A DNA stretch of 50,304 nt, taken from assembly GCA_036390995.1 (NCBI GenBank), contig DASWAT010000059.1, forward strand, positions 1 to 50,304. The letters run 5' to 3'. Of this stretch, positions 16,855 to 24,157 are shown one piece after another. A model generated the notes under the pieces. That model saw only the letters and a list, made by a program, of their open reading frames with translations, was not told where the DNA came from and ran no database searches. Made by a program: the position numbers and the translations under genes. Numbering within the stretch: the first letter of the stretch is position 1; every line of letters begins with the position of its first letter. The stretch comes from DASQQQ01 sp036390995. GTDB taxonomy: Bacteria; Actinomycetota; UBA4738; HRBIN12.

Positions 16855-17748
16855 TCAGCCCTCCCTCCCGACCCGCCGCAGGGCCTCCGACAGATCCGGG
16901 GGCAGCGGATCGTCCATCTCGAGCCGTTCACGGGTCACCGGATGATCGAAGGCCAGCCGGTGGGAATGCAGGAACGGTCGCGACAGGCCGAGCCGGGTGG
17001 CGTCATCGCCACCCCCACCGTACTGGCGGTCCCCCAGGATCGGATGGCCCACGGCGGCCAGGTGCACGCGGATCTGATGGGTCCGGCCGGTTCGGGGAGC
17101 CGCCTCCAGGAGCGTGGCCCGCTCGAACCGCTCGAGGACCTCGAACCGCGTCTGGGCCTGCTTCCCGGCCGTGCCCCGCACGCGGATGCGCGCGCCCGCG
17201 CGCCCCAGTGGGGCATCCACCTCGAACCGGTCGTGCTCCATGGTCCCGCGCACGAGGGCCAGGTATCGGCGGTCGATCTCGTGGCGGCGGAGCATCGACG
17301 CGAGGCCGGCCATCGCCTCCTCGTCGCAGGCCACGATCATCAGGCCCGACGTCCCGGCGTCGAGCCGGTGCACGATGCCGGGCCGGAGCGGGTCCCCGGT
17401 GTCCGCCAAGGGAACGCCCATCCCGAGCAGCCGGTTCACGAGCGTTCCGGTGCGCCGGTTGGCCGTGGGGTGGGTGGGGAGTCCCGCCGGCTTGCTGACG
17501 ACCAACAGGTGCCGGTCGCGGTGACGGATCTCGACGGCCGGACCTTGCGGCTGGAGCGCGTCCATGCCCTCCAGGTCGAGCCGGAGCCGCTCTCCCCCGA
17601 TCAGGCGGAACGACTTCGGGCGGATCCGCCCGTCCACCGTGACCCGTCCGGCCGCGATGGCCCGCTGGACCTCCGCCCGGGGCAGATCCACCAGCTGGGC
17701 GACCACGGTATCCAGGCGGCCCGGCGCGGCGTCGAACTCCGACCCCAC
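16855..17748 (-). CDS. rluD: RluD-family 23S rRNA pseudouridine synthase
   Basis: Converts uridines to pseudouridine in 23S rRNA. The 297-residue protein has an N-terminal S4 RNA-binding domain (residues 10-60, with PRAEVQRAIAAGRVTVDG), then the catalytic domain with VVSKPAGLPTHPT and the active-site aspartate in GIVHRLDAGTSGLM, and RTGRTHQIRVHLAAVGHPI near the C-terminus. The GTG start at 17748 lies one base after the lspA stop. The lspA-rluD pair is a common bacterial arrangement. Its 3' end converges on the nuclease gene with a 16-base gap. Confidence 0.94.
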   Translation of the reverse strand: MGSEFDAAPGRLDTVVAQLVDLPRAEVQRAIAAGRVTVDGRIRPKSFRLIGGERLRLDLEGMDALQPQGPAVEIRHRDRHLLVVSKPAGLPTHPTANRRTGTLVNRLLGMGVPLADTGDPLRPGIVHRLDAGTSGLMIVACDEEAMAGLASMLRRHEIDRRYLALVRGTMEHDRFEVDAPLGRAGARIRVRGTAGKQAQTRFEVLERFERATLLEAAPRTGRTHQIRVHLAAVGHPILGDRQYGGGGDDATRLGLSRPFLHSHRLAFDHPVTRERLEMDDPLPPDLSEALRRVGREG

Positions 17749-17749
17749 C

Positions 17750-18229
17750 TCACGCCTCCTCCCCTTCGTTGCGCAGTCCCACCAGCACCAGCAGCAGCGC
17801 CCCGATGACGATCGAGCTGTCGGCCAGGTTGAACACCGGCCACACGTGGAAGTCGATGAAGTCGATCACCCGGCCCGAGAGGAAGCCGTCGCCGTTCAGG
17901 AGCCGGTCGGTCAAGTTGCCGAGCGCCCCGCCCAGGATCAGTCCCAGCCCGGCCGCCGTGGATGGTCGGGACAGGCGCGCGGAGACGACCAGGATCGCGA
18001 TCGACACCGCGATGGTCGCAGTGGCGAAGAGCCACGGGGCGCTCTGCCCCAGCCCGAACGCACCTCCCGAGTTCGTCGTGTAGTTGAACCGGAGGACGCC
18101 GGGGATCACCGTGACCGGCGGCTGCCCCGCCAGGTCGTGCTCCGCCAAGAGCTTCGAGATGCGGTCCAGCCCGTAGACGGCGACGGCCGTTCCGTACATC
18201 CAGGCGGCCAGGCGGCGGGCATCCGTCAC
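17750..18229 (-). CDS. lspA: Lipoprotein signal peptidase II
   Basis: Inner-membrane aspartyl protease that removes signal peptides from prolipoproteins. The 159-residue protein has four hydrophobic segments and the catalytic aspartates in GNLTDR (D108) and VFNLADSS (D137), plus NSGGAFG. GTG start at 18229 preceded by an AGGCGG-like site; the larger open frame upstream overlaps the TraR/DksA gene and is a shadow. It would process lipoproteins such as the liv substrate-binding protein in this window. It forms an operon with the upstream zinc-finger gene and rluD. Confidence 0.95.
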   Translation of the reverse strand: MTDARRLAAWMYGTAVAVYGLDRISKLLAEHDLAGQPPVTVIPGVLRFNYTTNSGGAFGLGQSAPWLFATATIAVSIAILVVSARLSRPSTAAGLGLILGGALGNLTDRLLNGDGFLSGRVIDFIDFHVWPVFNLADSSIVIGALLLVLVGLRNEGEEA

Positions 18230-18237
18230 GGAGCCGC

Positions 18238-18627
18238 CTATCTGGGGCGTGCCTGCGCCTGCGCGTCCTTGATGCAGAGGTCCACGTACGGGAGAGCCTT
18301 CAAGCGGGCCTTCTCGATGGGCTTGCCGCACCGTGAGCACATCCCGTAGGTGCCCTCGTCCATCCGCGCCAGTGCTCGATCGATCTTGCCGAGGAGGTCC
18401 CGGACGTTGTTCTCGATGGACAGGTCTCGCTCGCGCTCGAAGGTGAAGGTGCCGGCATCCGCGTTCTCGTCGTCGAACGACACCTCGCCGGAGATGTCGG
18501 ACTGCGAGTTGGCGAACGTGGCCTCCTCGATCGCCGTCAGCTGGGCCGCGAGCTGCTGTCGCTCCTCCTGCAGGCGTTCGCGGAGGTCGATCAGCTCCTT
18601 CTTCGTGTACGGGGACTTCACGGCCAT
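18238..18627 (-). CDS. TraR/DksA-family zinc finger protein with incomplete cysteine set
   Basis: A 129-residue DksA/TraR-like protein, probably binding RNA polymerase near the secondary channel. The N-terminal half is a coiled coil (ELIDLRERLQEERQQLAAQL), followed by an acidic region and FERERDLSIENN. The C-terminal finger has CSRCGKPI (C97, C100) and LCIKD, in which the expected fourth cysteine is aspartate (C118, D121). Position next to lspA is common in actinobacteria. The ATG at 18627 lies about three bases from a predicted transcription start, so the mRNA may be nearly leaderless. Confidence 0.88.
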   Translation of the reverse strand: MAVKSPYTKKELIDLRERLQEERQQLAAQLTAIEEATFANSQSDISGEVSFDDENADAGTFTFERERDLSIENNVRDLLGKIDRALARMDEGTYGMCSRCGKPIEKARLKALPYVDLCIKDAQAQARPR

Positions 18628-18636
18628 GGTCGAGGG

Positions 18637-18666
18637 ACGGTAGCACCGCCGGATGCCACCCGACAA
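18637..18666 (-). promoter_or_regulatory. Predicted promoter for the traR/dksA-lspA-rluD operon
   Basis: On the minus strand TTGTCG (18661-18666) and TACCGT (18637-18642) are 18 bases apart. The start point would be near 18630, almost at the ATG at 18627, implying a leaderless or near-leaderless transcript. Confidence 0.4.
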
Positions 18667-18676
18667 ACGCGGGTGC

Positions 18677-18931
18677 TCACGTTGCCGACAGACGCACCTC
18701 CACCTCAGCCTGTGAGAGGCCGTCGACCTCGAATGCCTTCGTCCTGGACCGGGCTCCAACACGGAGCCGGACGCGCGAGGGCGCAACCCTGAGTGCCGAT
18801 GCGAGCGCCCGACGGGCCTCGTCGGTGGCCTTCCCGGCCTCCGGCGCGGCCCGCACCCGTACCACCACCCCGTCCTCGCCGACCTCCACGCGGGTGTCGC
18901 GCGAGCCAGGCACGACGTGGACCGTGACCAT
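18677..18931 (-). CDS. DUF167 (YggU-like) family protein
   Basis: A small protein of 84 residues of the DUF167/YggU family, with the pattern VTVHVVPGSRDTRVEV, then VRVRAAPEAGKATDEARRALASAL and VRLRVGARSRTKAFEVDG. The molecular function is unknown. The start is uncertain: the ATG at 18931 fits the family, while ATG codons at 18937 and 18952 are in frame; the last would overlap the predicted -10 box of ileS on the other strand. It is divergent from ileS. Confidence 0.8.
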   Translation of the reverse strand: MVTVHVVPGSRDTRVEVGEDGVVVRVRAAPEAGKATDEARRALASALRVAPSRVRLRVGARSRTKAFEVDGLSQAEVEVRLSAT

Positions 18932-18952
18932 GGCCATCACGGGGTGTAGCAT
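18924..18952 (+). promoter_or_regulatory. Predicted promoter of the ileS T-box transcript
   Basis: GTGACC at 18924-18929 and TAGCAT at 18947-18952 (preceded by TG, an extended -10) are 17 bases apart. The start would be near 18960, precisely where the T-box leader begins. It lies inside the 5' end of the divergent DUF167 gene. Confidence 0.5.
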
Positions 18953-18960
18953 GCACGCCT

Positions 18961-19240
18961 ACAGGCGATGACGGGAACGAGTAGGAGGGATCCCCTCCGC
19001 CAGCGAGCCGGGGACGGTGGAAGCCCGGCGGGACGGCCCCTCCGAACATCCTCCCCGAGCCGCCGCCCCAACGGGGCGCGGGCCACGCGCCCCAAGTAGA
19101 TGCGGCCGGGTCCGCCCGTGACAGCGGAAGGCTGTGTCGGCAGCCCACGAGCGGTCGAGCCCGTGAGGGCACGGCAAGCGGGGTGGTACCGCGGGGCCAG
19201 ACGCCTCGTCCCTGCAGGGACGAGGCGTTCGTGTTTGTGA
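18961..19240 (+). promoter_or_regulatory. T-box riboswitch (isoleucine) upstream of ileS
   Basis: tRNA-sensing leader that lets ileS be expressed when uncharged tRNA-Ile accumulates. Visible parts in order: ACGAGTA (AGTA S-turn, 18980-18983), AGCGAGCCGGGG (19002 onward), GGTGGAAGCCCGGC (GNUG-type loop region), GAACATCCTCCCCGAG with specifier codon ATC (Ile) at 19048-19050, the Stem III-like region around AAGTAGATGCGGCCGGG, and the T-box itself AAGCGGGGTGGTACCGCGG at 19176-19194. This is a full-length Stem I. A strong hairpin follows directly, so the switch appears to act by transcription termination. Confidence 0.93.
19201..19240 (+). terminator. T-box-controlled intrinsic terminator
   Basis: A perfect 28-base palindrome (19201-19228; ACGCCTCGTCCC, loop TGCA, then the complement) is followed by an interrupted T-rich tail, TCGTGTTTGTGA. 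The GTCCCT/AGGGAC core is the usual partner of the T-box antiterminator. It lies before the ribosome site and does not cover it. Confidence 0.8.
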
Positions 19241-19255
19241 GAGAAGGAGTGGAGG

Positions 19256-22200
19256 ATGGGGCGGTTCGAGTCCGTGGACGTCCGGGTCAGCTTCCCGGAG
19301 CTCGAGCGCCGGATCCTCGAGTTCTGGCGCGAGGCCGACGTCTTCCACCGAAGCCTCCGCCAGCGCGAGGGCGCCCCCGAGTGGGTCTTCTACGAGGGAC
19401 CGCCCACCGCGAACGGCAAGCCCGGCATCCACCACACCGAGTCCCGGACCTTCAAGGATGTCTACCCGCGGTTCAAGACGATGACCGGCCATTCCGTGCC
19501 CCGCAAGGCCGGATGGGACTGTCACGGCCTCCCGGTCGAGCTCGAGATCGAGAAGGAGATCGGGACGAAGACGAAACGCGACATCGAGGCCTTCGGCATC
19601 GGCGAGTTCAACCGATTGTGCCGGGAGTCGGTGACCCGCTACGTGGACGAGTGGGAGCGCCTCACCGACCGGCTCGGATTCTGGATCGACACCGACGACG
19701 CGTACTGGACGATGAACACCGGATACGTGGAGAGCGTCTGGTGGTCGCTGAAGGAGCTGCATCGCAAGGGCCTGCTGTTCGAGGCCGACAAGGTCACCAC
19801 GTACTGCCCCCGGTGCGGTACCACGTTGTCGGACCACGAGACCGCCCTCGGGTACACGCAGGTGACGGACCCGAGCGTGTTCATCCTGTTCGAGATCGTC
19901 GGATCCCCGGTCCCCGAGCTGGTCGGAGCCTCGCTGCTCGGGTGGACCACCACACCCTGGACGCTGATCTCCAACACGGGTATCGGCCTTGCGGCTGACG
20001 CAGCCTACGTTGTGGTCGAGCACGAGGGCCGGAGACTCGTGCTCGCCGAGGCTCTCAGGGCGCGAGTGGTGCCCGATGCCCCGGTGATCGGACGCTCGTA
20101 CACGGGGGCCGCACTCGTCGGCACCCGGTACCGGCCCCTCTACCCGAACGTCGACGGTGCCCACCGCGTGGTCGATGCGGAGTTCGTGTCCCTCGAGGAC
20201 GGCACCGGCGTGGTGCACATGGCGCCGGCGTTCGGCGCCGAGGACATGGAGATCGGACGCCGGGAGGGCTGGCCGGCGTTCAAGCCGATCGACGGCGAGG
20301 GCCGGTTCACGGACGAGGCACCCGATCTCGTCCGTGACCTGTTCTTCAAGGATGCGGACCCCGTCATCACCGAGGACCTCGGCCGGCGGGGCCTGCTCCT
20401 GCGTGCGGAGACGATCGAGCACACGTATCCCCTGTGCTGGAGGTGCGGGACGCCGCTCCTCTACTACGCGCGGAGCTCGTGGTACATCCGGACCACGGCA
20501 GTGAAGGACCGCCTCCTCGAGGTGAACGAGGAGGTCCATTGGTACCCGGATCACATCAAGCACGGCAGGTACGGGGACTGGCTGGCGAACAACGTCGACT
20601 GGGCGCTCTCCCGCGAGCGGTATTGGGGGACGCCGCTGCCGATCTGGCGGTGCCCCAACGGGCACGACACCGCCATCGGATCGCTGACCGAGCTGTCCGA
20701 GCGGGCGGGGCGCGACGTGACCGGGATCGACCCGCACCGGCCGGCGATCGACGGCGTCGCGTTCGCCTGCCCCGAGTGCGGTGCGGAATCGAGCCGGCTT
20801 CCCGAGGTCATCGACACCTGGTACGACTCCGGTGCGATGCCCTTCGCCCAGTGGGGCTACCATCCCGAACTCGGCCGGGGCAAGGAGATGCTCGACCGGC
20901 GGTTCCCCGCCGATTTCATCTCCGAGGCCATCGACCAGACCCGCGGGTGGTTCTACACGCTCATGGCCGAGGGCGTGCTGCACTTCGACTCGATCTGCTA
21001 TCGGAACGTCGTCTGTCTGGGTCTGATCGTGGACAAGGACGGACGCAAGATGTCGAAGTCCGTCGGCAACGTGATCGACCCCTGGGACGTGCTCGACCGG
21101 CAGGGCGCCGACGCGCTCCGCTGGTACCTGCTCACGAGCGGCTCGCCGTGGGCCGAGCGACGCGTCGGGATGGGGATCCTCGACGAGGTCGTGCGCCAGT
21201 TCCTGCTCACGCTGTGGAACGTGTATGCCTTCTTCGTCCTGTATGCGAACGCCGGCGGGTTCGACCCCACCGAGCATCGCGTGCCACCCGCCGAGCGCCC
21301 GGTCCTGGATCGCTGGGTGCTCTCCCAGCTGGCGCAGACCGTCGCGGAGGCCCGCGAGGGACTGGAGAGCTACGACGCGACGGGGGCCGGCAGGCGGATC
21401 GCACGGTTCGTCGACGACCTTTCGAACTGGTACGTGCGCCTGGCCCGTCGCCGCTTCTGGGATCCGGGCGGCCGGATGGGTCCGGACACCGTCGCTGCGT
21501 TCCTCACGCTGCACGAGTGCCTGATGACCGTGGCGCAGCTCCTGGCCCCCTTCACGCCGTTCGTGTCGGAGGCGGTCTGGCGCAACCTGGCCGCCGGTCT
21601 CGGGGGGGCACCCGACTCGGTGCACCTGTCCGAGTACCCGCACCCCGAGGGGGGCGTGGTGGACCCCTTGCTCGACGATGCCATGCAGACGGCCCGCGAG
21701 ATCGTGGAGCTCGGGCGGCGGATCCGCACCGAGACGAAGATGCGTGTGCGCCAACCCCTGCTGGAGGCGGTCGTGCATCATCCCGGCGACCGGGAGGCTC
21801 TCCGTCCCCTGCTCCGCCTGATCGCCGAGGAGCTCAACGTGAAGGAGGTCGCGTTCGCCGGATCGGCGGAGCAGTTCGGCAGCTGGCGAGCCAAGCCCGA
21901 CTTCAGGGCCCTGGGGCCGCGCCTGGGCTCGCAGGTGAAGGAGGTCGCCGCCGCGCTCGCCGCCGACGAGGGGATGCTCGCGGCTGCGCTCGCCAGCGGC
22001 GAGTCGGTGACGCTCGCCACACCGTCGGGCGACGTGGCCCTGCATCCGTCCGACGTCGAGCTGGTGCAGGAGACCCGGGTCGGCTGGGGACTGGCCACGG
22101 AGGGGCGGCTCACCGTGGCTCTGGAGCTGGAGCTGACCGACGAGCTGCGCCGGGAGGGCCTGGCTCGCGAGATCGTGCGGGTGATCCAGGACGCTCGCAA

Positions 22201-22408
22201 GGCCGCCGGCCTGGACGTGACGGACCGGATCGCCCTCGGCGTCGAGGCCACCGGCGAGCCGGCCGAGGCCCTCCGGGCGCACCGCGAGGCGATCATGGGC
22301 GAGACGCTCGCGACATCTCTGGTGGAGGGGCCCGTGGCCGAGGCCGTGCTTCGCGCGGAGGCCGACCTGGATGGATCAGCGGTGGTCGTCACCCTCCGGA
22401 GGGCGTGA
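19256..22408 (+). CDS. ileS: Isoleucyl-tRNA synthetase, IleS2 type with GXHH motif
   Basis: Charges tRNA-Ile. The 1050-residue class I synthetase has the signature KMSKS at 598-602, the editing-domain motif GWTTTPWTLISNTG, the CPRCGTTLSDHE and WRCGTPLLYY segments, and a C-terminal anticodon-binding part beginning near DRWVLSQLAQTV, as in eukaryote-like IleS2 enzymes. The usual HIGH motif reads GIHH (G57-H60, in TANGKPGIHH), i.e. first and third positions exchanged. IleS2 enzymes with this GXHH form have been described as hyper-resistant to mupirocin. The ATG at 19256 has AAGGAG seven bases upstream. Controlled by the T-box leader. Confidence 0.96.
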   Translation: MGRFESVDVRVSFPELERRILEFWREADVFHRSLRQREGAPEWVFYEGPPTANGKPGIHHTESRTFKDVYPRFKTMTGHSVPRKAGWDCHGLPVELEIEKEIGTKTKRDIEAFGIGEFNRLCRESVTRYVDEWERLTDRLGFWIDTDDAYWTMNTGYVESVWWSLKELHRKGLLFEADKVTTYCPRCGTTLSDHETALGYTQVTDPSVFILFEIVGSPVPELVGASLLGWTTTPWTLISNTGIGLAADAAYVVVEHEGRRLVLAEALRARVVPDAPVIGRSYTGAALVGTRYRPLYPNVDGAHRVVDAEFVSLEDGTGVVHMAPAFGAEDMEIGRREGWPAFKPIDGEGRFTDEAPDLVRDLFFKDADPVITEDLGRRGLLLRAETIEHTYPLCWRCGTPLLYYARSSWYIRTTAVKDRLLEVNEEVHWYPDHIKHGRYGDWLANNVDWALSRERYWGTPLPIWRCPNGHDTAIGSLTELSERAGRDVTGIDPHRPAIDGVAFACPECGAESSRLPEVIDTWYDSGAMPFAQWGYHPELGRGKEMLDRRFPADFISEAIDQTRGWFYTLMAEGVLHFDSICYRNVVCLGLIVDKDGRKMSKSVGNVIDPWDVLDRQGADALRWYLLTSGSPWAERRVGMGILDEVVRQFLLTLWNVYAFFVLYANAGGFDPTEHRVPPAERPVLDRWVLSQLAQTVAEAREGLESYDATGAGRRIARFVDDLSNWYVRLARRRFWDPGGRMGPDTVAAFLTLHECLMTVAQLLAPFTPFVSEAVWRNLAAGLGGAPDSVHLSEYPHPEGGVVDPLLDDAMQTAREIVELGRRIRTETKMRVRQPLLEAVVHHPGDREALRPLLRLIAEELNVKEVAFAGSAEQFGSWRAKPDFRALGPRLGSQVKEVAAALAADEGMLAAALASGESVTLATPSGDVALHPSDVELVQETRVGWGLATEGRLTVALELELTDELRREGLAREIVRVIQDARKAAGLDVTDRIALGVEATGEPAEALRAHREAIMGETLATSLVEGPVAEAVLRAEADLDGSAVVVTLRRA

Positions 22409-22597
22409 GCTCCGGGAGATCGCCAGGGCCAGGAACCCGAATGCCCCGAAGCTCGCCACCAGCGAGACGGCGACCGGGCGGAGTCCGCCGATGAGAACGA
22501 ACACCACCAACGCACCGGCGGCGACCAGCACGAGGACGAACGCCGCCAGGTAGACGAGGACGGTGCTCCGACCACTCGCGCCCTGAGGTCGGCTCAG
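22376..22597 (-). CDS. Candidate 73-residue two-span membrane protein after divIVA
   Basis: The minus-strand frame just after divIVA reads LSRPQGASGRSTVLVYLAAF and continues with two hydrophobic segments (VLVYLAAFVLVLVAAGALVV and PVAVSLVASFGAFGFLALAI) joined by a short FVLIGGLR loop, ending RPPEGDDHR. There is no ATG, GTG or TTG in a useful place; a CTG at 22597 overlaps the divIVA stop (CTGA) and follows GGGGAGAGGA. It also overlaps the ileS 3' end by 33 bases. The composition looks like a real membrane protein, but the start codon is unproven. Function unknown. Confidence 0.4.
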   Translation of the reverse strand: MSRPQGASGRSTVLVYLAAFVLVLVAAGALVVFVLIGGLRPVAVSLVASFGAFGFLALAISRSSRPPEGDDHR

Positions 22598-23343
22598 TCC
22601 TCTCCCCAGAACAGCTCACGGAGCGACCGCTGTCGCTCGGGGTCGCTGCGTTCCGCCGGTGCCGCCTCCGCTTCGGTATCCGTCGCCGTGGTGCTCGACA
22701 CGGGCTCCACCTCGGGCACGGTGATGGGGGGGGACCCGGGCCGCTCCTCGGCAGGCTCTCGCGGCTTGGGAGCCTCGACAGGCTCTCGGGGCTCCTCGAC
22801 CGGCGCAGGCTGCCCGTCGCGGGCCGCGTGCACCATGCCCCGGACCGACTCCGCATGCTCCTGCACCAGTTTCCCGAGACTCTGGAGGAACTCCCGCTCG
22901 CGGCCGAGGAACGGGGCGATGACCGAACGCGTATCGGTGGGACGAGCACCTGCCGATGCGGCCGACGCCGCGAGCTGGTCCGCCTGGGCGCGTGCGTCGG
23001 CGACGATGCGCTCGGCCTCTTCGCCGGCGCGAGCGAGGATCTCCTGCGCCTCCCTCGACGCCCGCTCAACGAGGTCCGCCTCGGCCTCCGAGTCGGAGTC
23101 GGAAGCCCCCGTCCCCGCCGGCTGTCCCGTCTCCGGCTGTAGACGCAGCCTCCGGATCTCGTCGAGGTACGCTCCGAGCTCCTCGGTCACCTCGTCGAGG
23201 AACGCATCCACGTCGCGTTCGTTGTAGCCCCGGAACGCCAGCCGGAATTCCTTGTGCTGCACGTCTTCCGGCGTGAGGCGGGGGGACACCGAACCCCCCG
23301 CCGAGCCGGCGTCCTCGAGTGCTTCCTGCTTCTTCTTCCTCAT
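22594..23343 (-). CDS. divIVA: DivIVA/Wag31-like polar growth and division protein
   Basis: A 249-residue coiled-coil protein that marks negatively curved membrane at poles and septa. The conserved N-terminal module appears as LTPEDVQHKEFRLAFRGYNE and RDVDAFLDEVTEELGAYLDE (residues 23-62). A variable Ser/Glu-rich linker, a second coiled-coil block (VERASREAQEILARAGEEAE and following) and a charged tail ending RELFWGED follow. It is the last clear gene of the yggS-sepF-yggT-divIVA group, the standard order in Gram-positives. ATG start at 23343. Confidence 0.92.
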   Translation of the reverse strand: MRKKKQEALEDAGSAGGSVSPRLTPEDVQHKEFRLAFRGYNERDVDAFLDEVTEELGAYLDEIRRLRLQPETGQPAGTGASDSDSEAEADLVERASREAQEILARAGEEAERIVADARAQADQLAASAASAGARPTDTRSVIAPFLGREREFLQSLGKLVQEHAESVRGMVHAARDGQPAPVEEPREPVEAPKPREPAEERPGSPPITVPEVEPVSSTTATDTEAEAAPAERSDPERQRSLRELFWGED

Positions 23344-23359
23344 GGATCCCCCCAGGGCC

Positions 23360-23650
23360 CTAGCAGAGCGCTCTCTGCAGGACGGCTAGGATAACGAAGG
23401 CGACGAGGATCGAGAGGTCCAGGCCCATGCCCCCGATGCGAACCGGCGGGATGAGCGCACGCAGCGGCCGAAGGACCGGCTCGGTCACCGCGTCGAGCGC
23501 GTCCATGATCACGCGGCCCGGTCCCGCGTAGGGCCGTCGCATCCCCAGTACGAAGGCCCAGGACAGGATCACCTGCGCGAGCAGGATGTAGAAATAGGCT
23601 GTCAGCAGCCAGCACACCACGTTGAGAGCGGCGTTCGAGGCGGAGATCAT
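23360..23650 (-). CDS. YggT-family membrane protein
   Basis: A 96-residue integral membrane protein of the YggT (YlmG) family, with one hydrophobic segment at residues 8-30 (NVVCWLLTAYFYILLAQVIL) and one at the C-terminus (GLDLSILVAFVILAVLQRAL), and the family motif PVLRPLRALIPPVRIGGMGLD between. The family sits beside sepF in many Gram-positives and cyanobacteria/plastids, where it is linked to division or membrane organisation. Eighteen bases separate it from sepF. Confidence 0.92.
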   Translation of the reverse strand: MISASNAALNVVCWLLTAYFYILLAQVILSWAFVLGMRRPYAGPGRVIMDALDAVTEPVLRPLRALIPPVRIGGMGLDLSILVAFVILAVLQRALC

Positions 23651-23668
23651 GCGGGCGTCGCCCGTCGC

Positions 23669-24148
23669 TCAGAACTGATTGTAGAAGTCGCCCCCCGCGA
23701 TGCGCTCCCGGTCCTCCGCCGACACCTCCATGTTCGCGGGCGTGAGCAGATAGACGCGGTTCGCGACCATCTCGATCTTGCCGTCGAGCCCGTAGACGAG
23801 CCCCGAGGCGAAGTCCACCAGACGGCGCGCGATCGTGTCGTCGGTGCTCTGAAGGTTCATGATCACGGGGATCCCGCCCTTGAACCTGTCGGCCACCTCG
23901 CGGGCCTCGTTGAAGCGGCGCGGTTCCGACTTGTGGATCGACGACGCCACCCCGGCGCGGGATGCGGGCATCGTTCGGACGATGCCCGCATCCTCCGGCT
24001 CCACCCGTACCTCCCGGATGGCCTGCGGCCGCTGGAGCCTCCGAACGGGGGCCGCCTCGGGCTGTGCGGCAACCTCGTCCAGCTCCTCGAACTCGTCGTC
24101 CTCGACCAGGCCGAGGTACGTCAGGGTCTTCTTCCACACGCCTGGCAT
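23669..24148 (-). CDS. sepF: Cell division protein SepF
   Basis: Membrane anchor and bundler of FtsZ, which substitutes for FtsA in actinobacteria. The 159-residue protein has a short N-terminal amphipathic start (MPGVWKKTLTYLGLVEDD), an acidic linker, then the SepF core beginning near residue 88 with HKSEPRRFNEAREVADRFK, GIPVIMNLQSTDDTIARRLV and DFASGLVYGLDGKIEMV. The tail ends ERIAGGDFYNQF, a typical actinobacterial ending. It starts nine bases after the yggS stop. Confidence 0.95.
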   Translation of the reverse strand: MPGVWKKTLTYLGLVEDDEFEELDEVAAQPEAAPVRRLQRPQAIREVRVEPEDAGIVRTMPASRAGVASSIHKSEPRRFNEAREVADRFKGGIPVIMNLQSTDDTIARRLVDFASGLVYGLDGKIEMVANRVYLLTPANMEVSAEDRERIAGGDFYNQF

Positions 24149-24157
24149 CGCTCCTCC

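Noticed and set aside
18988..18992. GGATC near the start of the T-box as the specifier codon
   Set aside because: The codon ATC at 19048-19050 sits in the conserved context after the GNUG-type loop, as expected for a full-length Stem I, while the earlier one is in the 5' strand.
18959..22282. 1107-codon open frame on the minus strand opposite ileS
   Set aside because: It mirrors ileS codons in high-GC DNA, has no recognisable domain, and overlaps the T-box; a shadow frame.
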